Positions 22,431 to 33,963 of a stretch of DNA of 64,000 nucleotides are shown here, piece after piece. How positions within the stretch are numbered: position 1 is the stretch's first letter; every line of letters starts with the position of its first letter. The position numbers and the translations under genes are program-made. Where the stretch lies: assembly GCF_036898095.1 (NCBI RefSeq), contig NC_090729.1, forward strand, positions 62,215,436-62,279,435, read 5' to 3'. The notes below the pieces were generated by a model. The model worked only from the letters and a program-made list of their open reading frames with translations. It did not search any database and was not told the origin of the DNA. This DNA comes from Palaemon carinicauda (lineage: Eukaryota; Arthropoda; Malacostraca; Decapoda; Palaemonidae).

Positions 22431-23963
22431 ATGAAACACCAGATACCTTGTACGGCAGTCCACTGCAGAGCCAAGGGTAAGGACTTTTACGGTCATAATA
22501 CTTGCAGGTTACATGCCCCCTGCAATATTATTTCCGGGTCCCTACATTATTGGAACCCACAGGGTTGCAATATATGTTGGACATGGATGTCTAAAGGTTT
22601 TGATAATCCCAAGTCTACAGAGACTAAGGATATAGCACAGTATAAATTACGTAACTGGGTGAGAGGCTTCCTAAAGATCTCGCCGGGACCTTTCCTACCT
22701 AATGATAGGATGCGTAAGCTATTATTTCCAGAGTTAAGTGAGGAAATAGTAGTGCCTCAGGAGTCAACTACGTTCCCTGATGGCGAGAAATCCTTTGGGA
22801 TCGAGGACAAGAAGTGCCCTAAGGTAGAAGAGAAATATGTTGTATCGGACTTTCCTCCGCCTTTGCTGGCTAAAGAGCCATCGATGTCAACATCTTCATC
22901 TTTTACCCCTCGATGGGATAATGTGGTACAATTATGTATCCAACTGAAGAATCAGATAGAGAGCTTTAGTAAACAAAGCAAAAAGCGGGAAGTAAAACAC
23001 AAGGTAGAACCTCATAAAGCTCCTCTTGTTGCTTCCCACGGGTCAGTTAAACGACCCATGAATCATGAACTTCCTTCATGCTCTTTAACCAATCCCTGGA
23101 GGTTTGCGGAGCTGATGTCGATTTCAAATGGCAATCTCTTCATTTCAGAGAAAATAGGTACTGTTCCCTTGGACAAAATCCAATTTTGGCCAAGCTCTGA
23201 GGTTTTCTCTAATTGTTGGGTTCGACAGAGGTTCGAATCAAAGACAAGGAAAAGAACGGAACAAAAGGAGGTCATGATTCTTAATCATGATAAGGCACAG
23301 ACTATCCTTTCAGATAATCTGAAGAAGGCGGGTTATTCAGAGACGACGGTTTTCTCACTGAATAACATACACTCTTCCTTTCTTGCTCCTGCTTCACTCT
23401 CCTTCCCCTTTATGGGGAAGGCATTTACTTCCGTTACCAAAGCTGTAGAGGCGGGTGAGTTATGTCCCACACTCGATGAGTGCAAGCGTTTGTCACCAGC
23501 TTTTCCCGGACAGGAAAAGGATTGGAAGGAACTCCATTTGACATTTTCAGTAGGAAAATTAGACAAGGATGTCGCAAGCCGACAATTTAATGTATGTCTC
23601 CGTAAATTGTCCGATTTGCTCTTGTTTAATGAGCACAAGTCAAAGGAGAGACTGGCAACATCCCTTTCTCTACAAAACTACATAGAGTTGTGTTCAACTT
23701 ACGAGAACACCCCAGACATGCTCATGGTCTTAGCCAAAATGCATATGGCTACATTGGTAAAGGACCTTTACGCCTTTGTGAAGGCTAGAAGAGCATGTAG
23801 AGAGTTTGTGTTTGCTGCTGCAACAGTGAAACACGAAACAAGGAAGCTAATATCTTCCAACATTTGGGGTAAAGACCTCTTCCCACAAGAGGTCATTAAG
23901 GAAGTAATTGAGGATGGCGCTGTTGTACTATCGATAGTAGTAAGGAACGGGGATGGCCTTTGA
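22431..23963 (+). CDS. DIRS copy B gag-like protein, intact frame (510 aa)
   Basis: I start at the ATG at 22431 because a splice-acceptor-like tract (TTTTCCTTTCTTTACAG) ends at 22430 and homology to the other copies begins there. The N-terminus is Cys/His-rich (CTAVHC, FYGHNTC, YWNPQGCNIC; residues about 7-50), plausibly a zinc-binding module. Then come NWVRGFLKISPGPFLPNDRM, a variable charged linker, NPWRFAELMSISNGNLFISE and RRACREFVFAAATVKHETRK near the end. The last 20 or so codons (from EDGAVV) are read from the inverted terminal repeat, so the natural C-terminus, a basic region in copy C, is missing. It is the only unbroken gag of the three. The role is inferred as structural packaging protein; I recognise no enzyme domain. 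Confidence 0.8.
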   Translation: MKHQIPCTAVHCRAKGKDFYGHNTCRLHAPCNIISGSLHYWNPQGCNICWTWMSKGFDNPKSTETKDIAQYKLRNWVRGFLKISPGPFLPNDRMRKLLFPELSEEIVVPQESTTFPDGEKSFGIEDKKCPKVEEKYVVSDFPPPLLAKEPSMSTSSSFTPRWDNVVQLCIQLKNQIESFSKQSKKREVKHKVEPHKAPLVASHGSVKRPMNHELPSCSLTNPWRFAELMSISNGNLFISEKIGTVPLDKIQFWPSSEVFSNCWVRQRFESKTRKRTEQKEVMILNHDKAQTILSDNLKKAGYSETTVFSLNNIHSSFLAPASLSFPFMGKAFTSVTKAVEAGELCPTLDECKRLSPAFPGQEKDWKELHLTFSVGKLDKDVASRQFNVCLRKLSDLLLFNEHKSKERLATSLSLQNYIELCSTYENTPDMLMVLAKMHMATLVKDLYAFVKARRACREFVFAAATVKHETRKLISSNIWGKDLFPQEVIKEVIEDGAVVLSIVVRNGDGL

Positions 23964-24212
23964 AGGGCCCCCCTTTTTATTTTTTGCCACACCTCCTCGA
24001 ACGTAAACTCTATCTGGGGTGCAGATTGCTATGAGGTGTGCCATTACGTCCATTACGTCCTTACGCGATATCCCTTCTTAGAATGTTAAGGGATATTCGC
24101 TGCAGTAGTTAGAATTCTGGGTACCTTCGGTAAATTCTCTGGGATATATCACTGTAGTCACATATAACCTAGGAAGCTACTAATGAAGAAACTTCCATCA
24201 GGACAACATGGC
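23912..24212 (-). repeat. right arm of copy B inverted repeat
   Basis: Inverse of 19252-19552, from GGATGGCGCTGTTGTACTAT to CAGGACAACATGGC. The two arms differ at only a few positions. The gag stop codon (23961-23963) lies inside this arm. Confidence 0.9.
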
Positions 24213-24230
24213 TATCTCACCCAAAAATAG

Positions 24231-24330
24231 ATTTTTCGCTTCGCTCAAAATCCGTTTTTCGCTTCGCTCAAAATCCGTTTTTCGCTTCGCTCAAAATCCG
24301 TTTTTCCCTTCGCTCAAAATCCATTTTGAG
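24231..24330. repeat. 23-bp tandem repeat at the DIRS terminus
   Basis: About four units of GCTTCGCTCAAAATCCGTTTTTC lie just outside the inverted arm. One inverse unit (CGGATTTTGAGCGAAGCG) sits at 18759, at the junction of copy A and the fold-back relic. The unit therefore belongs to the terminus of this family and has expanded here. Confidence 0.9.
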
Positions 24331-24691
24331 GAAATTATCTACATTGGATGACGTATCAAAAAAAAAATCACCATGAAATATAGCAAATGCTGTTAAGTAT
24401 GGAATACTGCAGCCGTTACAAGTTTCTATAACTTCCTCCATCACAAAATACAAAAAAAAAAAAAAATATCACTTTAAATAACAAAGACCTAACTAGGACA
24501 ATTGACGACGGTAAGAATTTAGTGGAAAGTCATGTGTGAAACGGCGTGACATATGGTGACAGCGGTATTGGATGTATTTATCTTTTATAGATTAATATAT
24601 CCATCCCTACGTCCTAAAGTAGCCACAAAACCATCAGGACTATTTATTTTTCTTTTACTTATATGATAGCCTAACCTAGGGTGATTAGGTC
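24331..24691. other. unassigned spacer
   Basis: About 360 bases between the 23-bp repeat and DIRS fragment D. A short minus-strand frame has no recognisable motif. Nothing else seen. Confidence 0.5.
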
Positions 24692-25290
24692 TTTTTGGGC
24701 TCAAGCCATGTCGTCCTGATGGAAGGTTCCTTTAGGTAGCTTTCCAAGGGATATTTGACTACAGTGAAATTCCCAGAGAATAACCTTTAGGTCTCCAGAT
24801 TTCTAACTCCTGCCACGAATATTCTTAAAATTTCTTTTAAAGATATCACAAATTATCAGGAGACGTATACTTTGATACGACACATAGTAATCTTCACCGC
24901 AAATAGCGTTTTCGTTTCGAGGGGGATGAGTTGCGAAAACAGAAAGGGAGCCTTTATCAAGGTTACTCTTCCTCCCGTACTATTACCAGTATTCAAGATG
25001 GTGCTAATTACTATTTTTGTAGTGAACTCGCACGATGGTTTTCCCTGTATATCTAACGTTTTTGATCGCTTTTGTCAGGAATAATCATGCAATCTCCAGC
25101 TTCTTCTACCTATGGAAAGTTGAGTATTTATTCTTTACAGTGTATAATTCTTAGCTCCTGCTTCACAGTGAAATTAGAGTAATTTATTGTGTTTAGGAGC
25201 TTGGCCAGTCGCCGGAGGCGCCATGGGCGCTGTCGTTCATTATGCATGCTTTATTTAGTTAGTAGAATGTCAATTCCGGTTGTAATAACA
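24692..25290 (+). mobile_element. DIRS copy D, truncated 5' end
   Basis: It starts TTTTTGGGCTCAAGCCATG and follows the same order as the first 600 bases of copy C (GGTAGCTTTC, CTCCAGA, TTCTAACTCCTG, GGCGCCATGGGCGCTGTC). It stops at GGTTGTAATAACA, where copy C begins at once. Either C entered D at this point and the rest of D was lost, or the two arose by unequal exchange. Confidence 0.8.
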
Positions 25291-27601
25291 TTTTTGGGCC
25301 CAAGCCATGTCATCCTGATGGAAGGTTACAATAGGTAGCTTTCTAAAGGATATTTGGCTATAGTGATATTCCTAGAGAATTGACCTTTTGGTCTCCAGAA
25401 TTCTAACTCCTGGCGCGAATATCCTTAAAATATCTCTTAAGGATATGGCATAATATTAGGGGACGTATATCTTGATATGACACATAGCAATCTTAACCCC
25501 GAATAGCATTTTCGTTTTGAGGGGGAAGAGTGGCAAAAAACAGAAGGGGAGCCGTTATCAAGGTTACCCTTCCTCCCCTACTATTACGAGTATCCAAGAT
25601 GGGACTCATTCCTATTTTTGAAGCGAATTCCCATGATGATTTCCCCTGTTGATCAAACATTTCTCATCGCTTTTGTGAGGATTAAATATGCAATCTCCAG
25701 TTTCATCTGCCTCTGGTAAGTTGAGTATTTTTATTCTTTACTGTGTATAATTTCTAGCTCTTGCTTCACAGTGAAATTAGAGTAATTTATTGTGTTAAGG
25801 AGCTAGGCCTGTCACCGGAGGCGTCATGGGCGCTGTTGTTCGTTATGCATGTGTTATTTAGTTAGCAGAACGACTTTCCCGGTTGTAATAGCATTAATAA
25901 ATTTTGAAAGCCATTTAGGCACAATTATACTAGTAAAGATATATATTTTATGCATATAATTTCCTCTTCCTTTTGTCGATCGTATACGTTAGAGTTTCGG
26001 CGATTTAGGTAACCGAGATCTCGTCTCGCGTTAGGCTACCTAGCCTATACGCTGTAATATAATTTCAGACATTATCACTGTTTACCTTTGTGTATTGTTT
26101 TATCTATTCAACAGTAGATACTAAATATCCTAAAATTATATAAGTCGATTCGTGTCTCTTTTGGATATTTCAGTGTAATCCCTCCTTCCCTCTAAGTGCC
26201 GCCTTAGGCGACAACCCTATCTGGTTTTGCCATAGAGTGGTTCACTCCGGCTTGACTAGGCTAGGGTTTTCTGTCTCCAACCTTTGCCGGCGAGATCCCA
26301 GCTTTGGTTTTTGACAGAACCTCAGAGTATTCAATCTTTCTGCCAGCGACAGAGCAGCACGGAGAGTAGTCACTTTCCTGCTGGCTTACAGCTGTTGGCA
26401 TAGAAGGCTAAGCCTCCCTAGACTGCATCTGAAGTGGTAGTATGATGCCGCCACCTTTTTCCCTGCGGTCTAGAAGACTAATTCTGTTTCGGCAGACCCT
26501 AGGCTAAAGAATAAATATTCTTCTGCAGCCTATGATGGCGCTGATACTGAAGCAATGTTTCCCTCTTGTGTGGAAGTGGCGGCAATCCTGGCGCCTTCTT
26601 CTACACTTGATACAGGACCCTTTTCCCTTACCTTCTCTGTCCTTTAGCGATGGCTTAGCTATCGCAATCCTCTGGCCGTTGTCCGGTAATTTCACCGCTT
26701 GCCGGGTAGGTTTTGGTGCCGGCAGGGCACCTACATAGGCATCTGTTTAGTCACTCAGTCTTTCCCTTATGGACACAAGGCTTCGGGATAGGTTGTGCCG
26801 GCTATGACAGCTGCCTGTGGGAGACCCCTCTGCTGCTGATTGTTCTTCAGTCCTCGCTTAGACTGCCATCCACATTCCAGAAACCGGCAATGCCGGCAAC
26901 AGATCTTGTGGCTGGATAGAAGCTTGAATGATGCATTCTCCCCTTCCATTTGAACTCTCATTCTGGAGGAAGGCAGTAAGGTTATATACTTACACCCTTA
27001 TTTATTGTAAATATATATTCTTATAAGGCAGCACTTCACTCCATGCTTTTTCTCTCTCTGTCAGCTAGTGGCGCCAGGTACTAACCCAGCCGGCAGTATG
27101 TCGGCTGGCCCAGTGCCGTCAGGTACTTACTCAGTCGGCAGTAATCCGGCTGGACCAGTCTCACCAGGTACAACCCAGCCGGCGACATTCAGGCTGGACT
27201 GTGCCCCCAGGTACTAGCCTTGCCGGCAACATGCCGGTTGAACTACAGTATATGATTATACAGTAGCCAGTATAGAATTCCTTCAATACTCTGATTAGAA
27301 ATCAGTTAATACTTGCCCCACAATATTAAATAGTTTTAGAAAGGTCATTGGTAGTACACTTTTCTATCCCTAGAGGTTAGAACCCTTCTCTTTTGAGTTT
27401 CCCCTGATCAGGAAACTCTATAGTCCCAATAATGGGGGAGGTCACAACAATTGGCTGGAAAGGATAAACAAGTATGTCCCTCATAATTTCTTTCTAGCTT
27501 ACTATCCTAAGCTATAATGGTTAAAATATCGATATTTTGCATATCTAATTATCATGTACGATAAACAATTGCAAACTCATTTAATTTTCCTTTCTTTACA
27601 G
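25291..27601 (+). other. DIRS copy C leader
   Basis: Non-coding. It includes the terminal region shared with D (to about 25890), a palindrome (AAGAATAAATATTCTT, near 26507) at the place of the GAAGAATTGAATTCTTC palindrome of copy A, and a CGGC-rich part (27080-27235) with CAGCCGGCAGTATGTCGGCTG. It ends in TTTTCCTTTCTTTACAG at 27601, again a splice-acceptor-like tract directly before gag. Confidence 0.6.
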
Positions 27602-29480
27602 GAAGAACCCCAGATGAAATGTGATGCGATCTTCTGCAACCATAGGAGTGAACTTCTACGGTCACAAAGCGTGCAGATCTTATGCCACCTGCACCATCAT
27701 TACCAAAACCCTGCAATACTGGGAGCCCCAAGTCTGCAATATCTGCCAGACCTTGGATACTGAAGGTTTCGAGTCAACGGAATCAAGGGATGCGGCACAA
27801 GATAAGCTGCGCAAGTGGGTAAGAGGGTTCCAGAAGAACTCACCCGGACCACACCTACCTAACAATAGGATGCGTAGCTTGCTGTTCCCGAAAGCGAGTA
27901 GTGAAATTGTTGTGCCCGAAGCACGACCGGACTTCCCTGCATCCAGATTGTCATCGAGACGAATGTCAGTGAGATGTTGCAAAGTATGGACATCCACCAG
28001 GAGGAAAGGATGTCGAAAGTGTCTACGGACACTGAAAAGGATCTATTAAAGGATGATCCCGAGGAGGAATCTACCCTGCCTCCGGAAGAAGATGATGATG
28101 TCGAGTCGGAGTTCCTTCCGTCTGTGCCAGCATCGGAGCCGTTATCCTCAACATCTTTAGCTTGTACACCTCCATTGGACAACATGAGCCCGGCACTGGC
28201 AAATGTTACGGCTTTAATGGAGGATATTCGCAAGCAAGGCGAAGCAAGGGAAACGTGATTCGCGAGAGAGGTCCGTGAAGCTCCACTTACCGCATCCCGA
28301 GGGTCATAGAAGCGACCCAGAGTCCAAGACCTCCCAACCTGCTCTAAAACCAATCCCTGGAGGTATGCGGAGTTAATGCAGATTACTAACGGAAAACTCT
28401 ACATCTCGGAGAAGATGGGATTCGTCCCCTTAGACGATATCCAGTTTTGCCCAAGCTTTAACGCTTACCCCGATTGCTTCATTTGACTGAAGCATGAACC
28501 AATGCCCAAAAGAGGAGACGGAACCGAAGGAGGTCACGGTTTTCGACCACAATAAAGCACAAGCTCTCTTGTCGTGTAGCCTGAGAAAGGTGGGCTACTC
28601 GGATTCGAAAGTGTCTGTCTTGAGCAAGAAACACCCTACCATTCTTGCTCCTGCTTCAAGAGCCTTCCCCTTTACGTTTAAGGCATTTAAAACTGTTGCC
28701 AAGGCAGTGGAGGCAGGCAAACCATGCCCTGTTCTAGAGGACGGCAGGCCTCTGTCGTTAGCCTTGCCCATGGAAGAGGAGGAATGGAAGGAAGTCCACC
28801 TAACCTTCTCAGTAGGGATACTGGATGTAGACATCGCTAGACGACAGTTTATCGAGAATCTCACTAAACTTTCTGATTTTCTCTTGTGCAGAGAACGTGA
28901 GACGAAGGAAGGACTTGCTGCATCCTTAACCCTACATAACTGCATAGAGATATGTGCAGGCCAAAGAAGAACCCCAGACATGCTCATGGTCCTGGCCAAA
29001 ATGCAAATGGCTACCCTAGTAAAGGACCTGTATGCTTTCATGAAGGCTAGGAGAGCCTGTAGGGAGTTCGTGTTCACTGCTGCAACAGTGAAACAAGAAC
29101 CCAGGAAGCTGATATCTTCTAACATCTGGGGTAAAGACCTCTTCTCGAACGAAGTAGTCAAAGTGGTAGTAGAGAAAACCGCCACAGAGAATAGGAACCT
29201 TCTCCAGAAGTGGGTCATCTCTTCAAAGAGGAAGTCTTCCCCGGATGCGGGTCCCCAACCTAAAAGGAAGACGAAGAAGCCTAGACTTCCCCCTCGGCCT
29301 GCTCAACAACATCCCATAATCACCATGACCGTAGTGCCCAAAGTGGTGACCCAAACACAGACCACCTTCCAAGTGGTGCTACAACAGCTGGTTGCCCAGT
29401 CACCAGCATTTAACCCAGGGTTTGAGAGGCAGATCACTACCTTTCGGTCGAAAGGTAAAGGATCCAGACGGGGCTCCTCT
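27602..29480 (+). pseudogene. DIRS copy C gag-like ORF, broken
   Basis: An ATG at 27614 reads MKCDAIFCNHR; a small indel near 27650 moves homology to another frame (NFYGHKACRS, YWEPQVCNIC, KWVRGFQKNSPGPHLPNNRM). A shift near 27990 leads to an acidic linker (to 28258). Stops at 28258, 28307 and 28486 precede the long frame from 28494, which holds LTFSVG, LMVLAKMQMATLVKDLYAF and RRACREFVFTAATVKQEPRK. The C-terminal part is basic and proline-rich (KRKTKKPRLPPRPAQQHP) and then turns into RGSSRHPSRGR, consistent with nucleic-acid binding. Compared with copy B, about 200 more residues follow RRACREF, which shows how much of gag copy B has lost. Confidence 0.85.
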
Positions 29481-31378
29481 AGACATCCCTCAAGAGGTAG
29501 GTTAGGACGCTGTCGAGGAGCTACACCCTCCCATCAATCGAAGCAAGGAGATGCTTCCGGTAAGCGGGAAGCTCCAACATTTTCAGGATCATTGAAGCTT
29601 CTATCCTTGGGCCCACGGTCTAATCAAGATTGGACTAGTATGGAAACGGAACAAGTCTCCACCATCATTTCCTCAATTCTTCCAACACTCCACCCCCTCA
29701 TTAGAAGAATTTACCTTAGAGCTCTTGACCATACAAGTTATAAGGAAAACAAAGTCCATCAAATTCCTGGGAAGGCTGTTTTGTGTTCCCAAGAAGGACT
29801 CAGACAAACTCAGAGTCATTCTGGACTAGTCACCACTCAACAACTTCATAGAGAACAGCAACACATTAGGACCCTGTTACAAAATCGGGCGTTCACAGTC
29901 TCGATAGACCTGGCAGATGCCTATTGGCACCTTCTAGCCAGTCGCTCCTCTCCTCCTACCTAAGATTCAATTTTCAGAAGATAAAGTATGTTCCTAGAGC
30001 CAAACCCTTCGGACTAAACATAACCTCAATGATCTTCCTGAAACTTGCAGACGCAGTCAGGCAAAAACTACGCCTAGAAGGTGTTCAGGTAGTAGAGTAC
30101 CTGGATGGCTGGCTGGTACGGGCAGCATCTGAAACGGCTTGTCTGCAAGCATCCAAAGAAGTGATCCAGTTCTTGGAACATCCGGGATGAAAGATCAACT
30201 TCTCGACTCTCTCTAGCTCAAGGGTTTCAATGGCTGGAAATCCATTGGAACCTGAGGTCACACAGTCTCTCTATTCCCTAAAAGAAGAGGAGGGAGATCG
30301 CAGGGTCTATCAAGAGACTACTGAAATCCCACAGGATTTTAAGATGCCAACAGGAAAGTGTACTGGGCTCTCTCCAGTTTACAGCATTAAGAGACCCAGT
30401 GCTAAGAGCACAGCTGAAAGATGCAGCAGGATTCTGGAGAAGATACGCATCAAACGCTCCAAGAGATCTTAAATGACCAATACCGGCCTTACTACGATCA
30501 CTTCGCAACCCGTGGTCGAAGGCCAAGAGCCTGACGAGGACCGTGCCCTTGCATCACCCTCTGCCGTCAATGATCATCCATATGGATGCATCGATGGAAG
30601 AATGAGGACTTCACTCCCATCAAAGGAAAGTCCAAGGGACTTGGTCATCTCTGTTAAAGGCCTTTCTCATCAACATTTTGGAAGCCATGGCAGTCCTCTT
30701 GACGTTGGGAAAACTCTCCCCTCACAGGTCAGTCCACATCAGGCTGATCTTGGACAGTCAAGTGTTAGAGAGATATCTGAAGTGACAACACTCAAGATCA
30801 TCCCATATCTACCATGTGATATTTAGCCATCCTTTGTTTAGAGACATGGCACTTATCAGCAGTTCATTTACAAAACTTTCGCAGTATGACAGCAGACGCT
30901 CTATCCCGGCTCAAGCAGATAGAGTCAGAGTTGTCCCCAGGTGCAGACTCATTCTCCTCCATCTTGGAACAAGTCCCAGAACTATAGATCGACCTCTTCG
31001 CGACGAGCGACAACAAGAAACTACCTCAATATGTAGCCTCATAAGAGGACCATTTAGAGGAGACAATGGACGCCATGTACCTCGGTTGGAACGAATGGAC
31101 CCGGATTTTCCTGTTCCTTCCATCAAATCTCCTGCTGAAGGTCCTCCACAAGCTGAGGTCCTTCCAGGGAATGGCAGCTCTAGTGGCCCCCAAGTTGCCC
31201 AAGAGCAACTGGTTCCCTCTAGTGGCCCACTAGCAACTGGTTCCCTCTAGTGATGGAACTGAGGCTGAGGCCGGTCCCTTTACCGAACCCAGCACTATCT
31301 CAACGGGTTCAGAAGTCTGCTGTCTTCGCTTCATCACTTAGAACCCAAAACCTTCATCTCATGATTTTCTCGCTTTAG
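29481..31378 (+). pseudogene. DIRS copy C reverse transcriptase and RNase H, broken
   Basis: RT is split over frames: LLQNRAFTVSIDLADAYWHL (near 29875-29935), then LRFNFQKIKYVPRAKPFGLN and VVEYLDGWLVRAAS (30090-30125). The catalytic box is YLDG instead of the YLDD of copy A, which removes the second metal-binding aspartate. Further shifts and stops follow. RNase H homology can be followed from about 30560 to 31000 (ILDSQVLERYL on the plus strand) but is badly broken. A short local duplication of GGCCC and GCAACTGGTTCCCTCTAGTG lies at 31190-31250. Inactive. Confidence 0.85.
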
Positions 31379-32329
31379 CGGTTCAAAAAAGATTTTGGAT
31401 ATAAAAAGGTAGTATAGACTTCTTAGAAGAATACAAGTCTAAGTCAGCTAGAAGAAAATATGAATCGTCTTGGAAAAAGTGGGTTGCTTTCGTTAAAGCA
31501 AAAGGACCAAAAGAAATTTAAATAGACTTCTGTCTGTCCTTCTTTATCCACCTTCATGAACAAGGTCTGGCAGCCAACACGATAACTACATGCAAGTCAG
31601 CCCTAACTAGACCTTTTCTATACACCTTTCAAGTGGACCTGACGAACGAAATCTTTAACAAGATCCCGAAGGTATATGCTAGAATTAGGACTGCAGTTAC
31701 TCCAAAGCACATTTCATGGTCCATGGACAAGGTCCTATATTATGCTTCATGAAGATTGTTTTCTCAAGGATCTAATGCAGAAGGTTATTTTCCTGTTTGC
31801 TATAGCGTCAGGGGCAAGAGTTAATGAAATAGTAGCCTTATCAAGAAATGAGGGCCACATTCACTTCATAGAAGTGGGAAAACTGAATATCTTTCCTGAT
31901 CCAACCTTTCTCGCCAAGAACGTGTTACCCACTAAGAGATGGGGTTCCTGGAGAATCTGCCCTCTGAAGGAAGATGTCTCTCTGTTTCCAATAGAGTGTC
32001 TAAAGGTCTAATTTCATAGAACTTCAGACTTCAGGGGAGGACAGCTCTTCAAAGGAGAAACTTCAGGATCAAACATATCCCTAAAACAACTGAGGGCAAA
32101 GCTCACCTACTTCCTTCGCAGAGCGGATCCCGACAGTACACCCGCAGGTCATAATCCGAGAAAAATTGCTTCATCACTAAACTTTTTTCAGTATATGGAA
32201 TTTGAGCATCTTCACTCCTATACTGGATGGAAGTCATTCAGAGTGTTTCACAAACATCATGCAAAGCAACTCCATGAACTGAAGCATTACATGGTGGTGG
32301 CAGGTAGTGTATTAAAACCTGTCGTCTAG
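31379..32329 (+). pseudogene. DIRS copy C tyrosine recombinase, broken
   Basis: Core-binding part: SSWKKWVAFVKAKGP, SFFIHLHEQGLAANTITTCK. Catalytic part: ASGARVNEIVALSRNEGH (first arginine), then GHNPRKIASSLNFF (H-x-x-R) and SYTGWKSFRVFHKHHAKQ. In the last motif the position that is tyrosine in copy A (FFKHYAKQ) is histidine, so the likely nucleophile is lost. Stops and a short deletion near 31750 (YYAS then a shift) also break the frame. It ends GSVLKPVV at 32329. The retained GWKS in this copy shows what the TGA in copy A replaced. Confidence 0.88.
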
Positions 32330-33126
32330 TGCTGCGATGAACAGTTAATTGATTGGGACTATCAATTACGGTGAAAAGGTGTTGACACTTCCAGTGCAAT
32401 ACCTTTTAAGTGGGTGTCACCATGGTGAAACTAAGACTGTCCAAAATCTCAGGTGTGGAATCATACAGATAACACTTGTGCCGTGTGTAGCCTACATGGT
32501 ACACAGTGTTGATGGTATACATTTACAGAAAATTATATAAGAAAATTTTATCAAAATTTTCAAATTTCAGAGTGGCACTTATCATTTCTTCCCTTTCAGG
32601 GAGAAAAAAAAAATTTCTGTATACGTTGTACGTATAATTCCCTTAACATGTTACACTCGTTATTCCATTTGATCATTTATTCGAAATAAATGTCTATTAG
32701 AGTGTAATTGTGTCTTATTTCGTCCTGCAATTAGCACAATAAATATGCCAGAGTTCTCTTACTTGTTTAAACCTCATATTATTGTATGCTTACAAAAAAT
32801 GGATTTAGTTGATACTTAGTTGTTATGAGAACATATACAAACCATGAGACTTTTGAATATCTAGTTGATACTTATTTTTGTTCATACAATATATGCAACC
32901 CTTGAGACCCCTTTTCTACTGACTAGGATGACTCTTCCGAGCAGGGGCTAGGAAGCACTAACATTGTCCATGATTAGTGGTAATGACGGATAACGGTAAC
33001 GTCATATTTCTCTATGGTCCGGATGACCATTGAAAAATCGTCCCAAGGTAACCTAGGAAAATCCACAGATACATTTCTTTCTAGTAATTCTCTGGTAAAC
33101 TTCTTTCAGGACGACATGGTTTGAGA
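32330..33126 (+). other. DIRS copy C 3' non-coding region
   Basis: Non-coding, AT-rich; the last 250 bases match copy A's 3' end (CCATGATTAGTGG, CCACAGATACATTTC, CTCTGGTAAAC). The final bases are the inverse of the 5' terminus at 25300. Confidence 0.7.
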
Positions 33127-33498
33127 AGAAGATTTTCCCTGATTGCACATCAAACTTAAATATTCGAATCAGTGCTGCCACATATACAGATTGATCTTGA
33201 ATATACATCCAGCAGGTTGTTCAACATGATTAAGATTCTCATATTTTTCTTATAAGATAGGCAAAATATACAGATTTTTAGGAGACAATACATTTTCCCT
33301 AAAAAAATCGAAATTTCATTTCTTTTAACAATGAAAAAAAAATGTAATCAGAATCAGATGCTATTTATTCATTGAAGACATTAAGTCCAAAATTAGTTAT
33401 GGATAGAGAATTGCCATCTCTAAATGACCTGATGTCCTTCTTTGGTCATTCAACCGTCTGATATTCAAAGCACTGACGCAGAATAGAGGCTACTAAGA

Positions 33499-33852
33499 AA
33501 TTCTTTAGATATTAATAATGTGTGTTCAAATATAAAGCCAGAGATATTTTGGGTTGCAGTAGCTCCAGCTAGGCAAATGAACAATGTGTTAATGTTTTCA
33601 AATTTGTCCAACTTTATGTAAACATTAGTTTGTTTACCGCACTCGAGTGCAACTGTAGAAAGAATATTTTCTTCAATAAACAGGAAGAAAACAAAAATAA
33701 GAAATAGGCTATCTACTGAAACAATTACAGGTTACCTCCATACAAAGCAATTGCTTAAAGATAAATCATGTGATGAATTTACTGTATCCAAAGAACTCTT
33801 AGCCAGAACAAGGAAATCAGGAAGTGAAAAATATGTACATCATCAAAAGTAG
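33499..33852 (+). pseudogene. hAT transposase C-terminal dimerisation domain (fragment)
   Basis: Plus-strand reading with no ATG: NSLDINNVCSNIKPEIFW, then FSNLSNF, an in-frame stop near 33619, then LVCLPHSSATVERIFSSINR and TKIRNRLSTET to a stop at 33850-33852. The LP-H-S-S-A-x-V-E-R-x-F-S segment followed by K-x-x-x-R-N-R-L is the hallmark of the hAT family C-terminal dimerisation domain, which holds transposase subunits together. The BED finger and catalytic core are not present upstream, which is DIRS copy C, so only the tail survives. Too broken to act. Confidence 0.9.
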
Positions 33853-33959
33853 ACATAAGTAGAAAAAAAATATTCATAAATATTTCTTTATTTGTAAATC
33901 TCAATATGTGAAATGGTAATCCCAGAGTTATTTTCTAGTGATTCTTTTAATTTCCCATC

Positions 33960-33963
<4 letters not shown>

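Larger units (their letters stand above)
19244..24235 (+). mobile_element. DIRS-related gag-only element, copy B, with long inverted ends
   Basis: The plus strand has a 5' terminal repeat, a 2.8-kb leader and one intact gag frame, after which an inverted copy of the 5' terminus follows directly. RT, RNase H and recombinase are absent. The left arm (19252-19552) and right arm (23912-24212) are near-identical inverted repeats of about 300 bases. Ordinary copies A and C share only about 30 bases between their two ends, so the right end here is a duplicated, inverted 5' end rather than a normal 3' end. It looks like a non-autonomous derivative or an aberrant template-switch product. Confidence 0.75.
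25291..33126 (+). mobile_element. DIRS-type retrotransposon copy C, full length but decayed (7.8 kb)
   Basis: 5' terminus TTTTTGGGCCCAAGCCATG at 25291; leader to 27601; gag; RT/RNase H; tyrosine recombinase ending at 32329; 3' region ending CAGGACGACATGGTTTGAG at about 33126. It gives the reference layout for the family in this window. Every gene is broken, and two catalytic positions are changed (see RT and recombinase entries). Confidence 0.9.
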
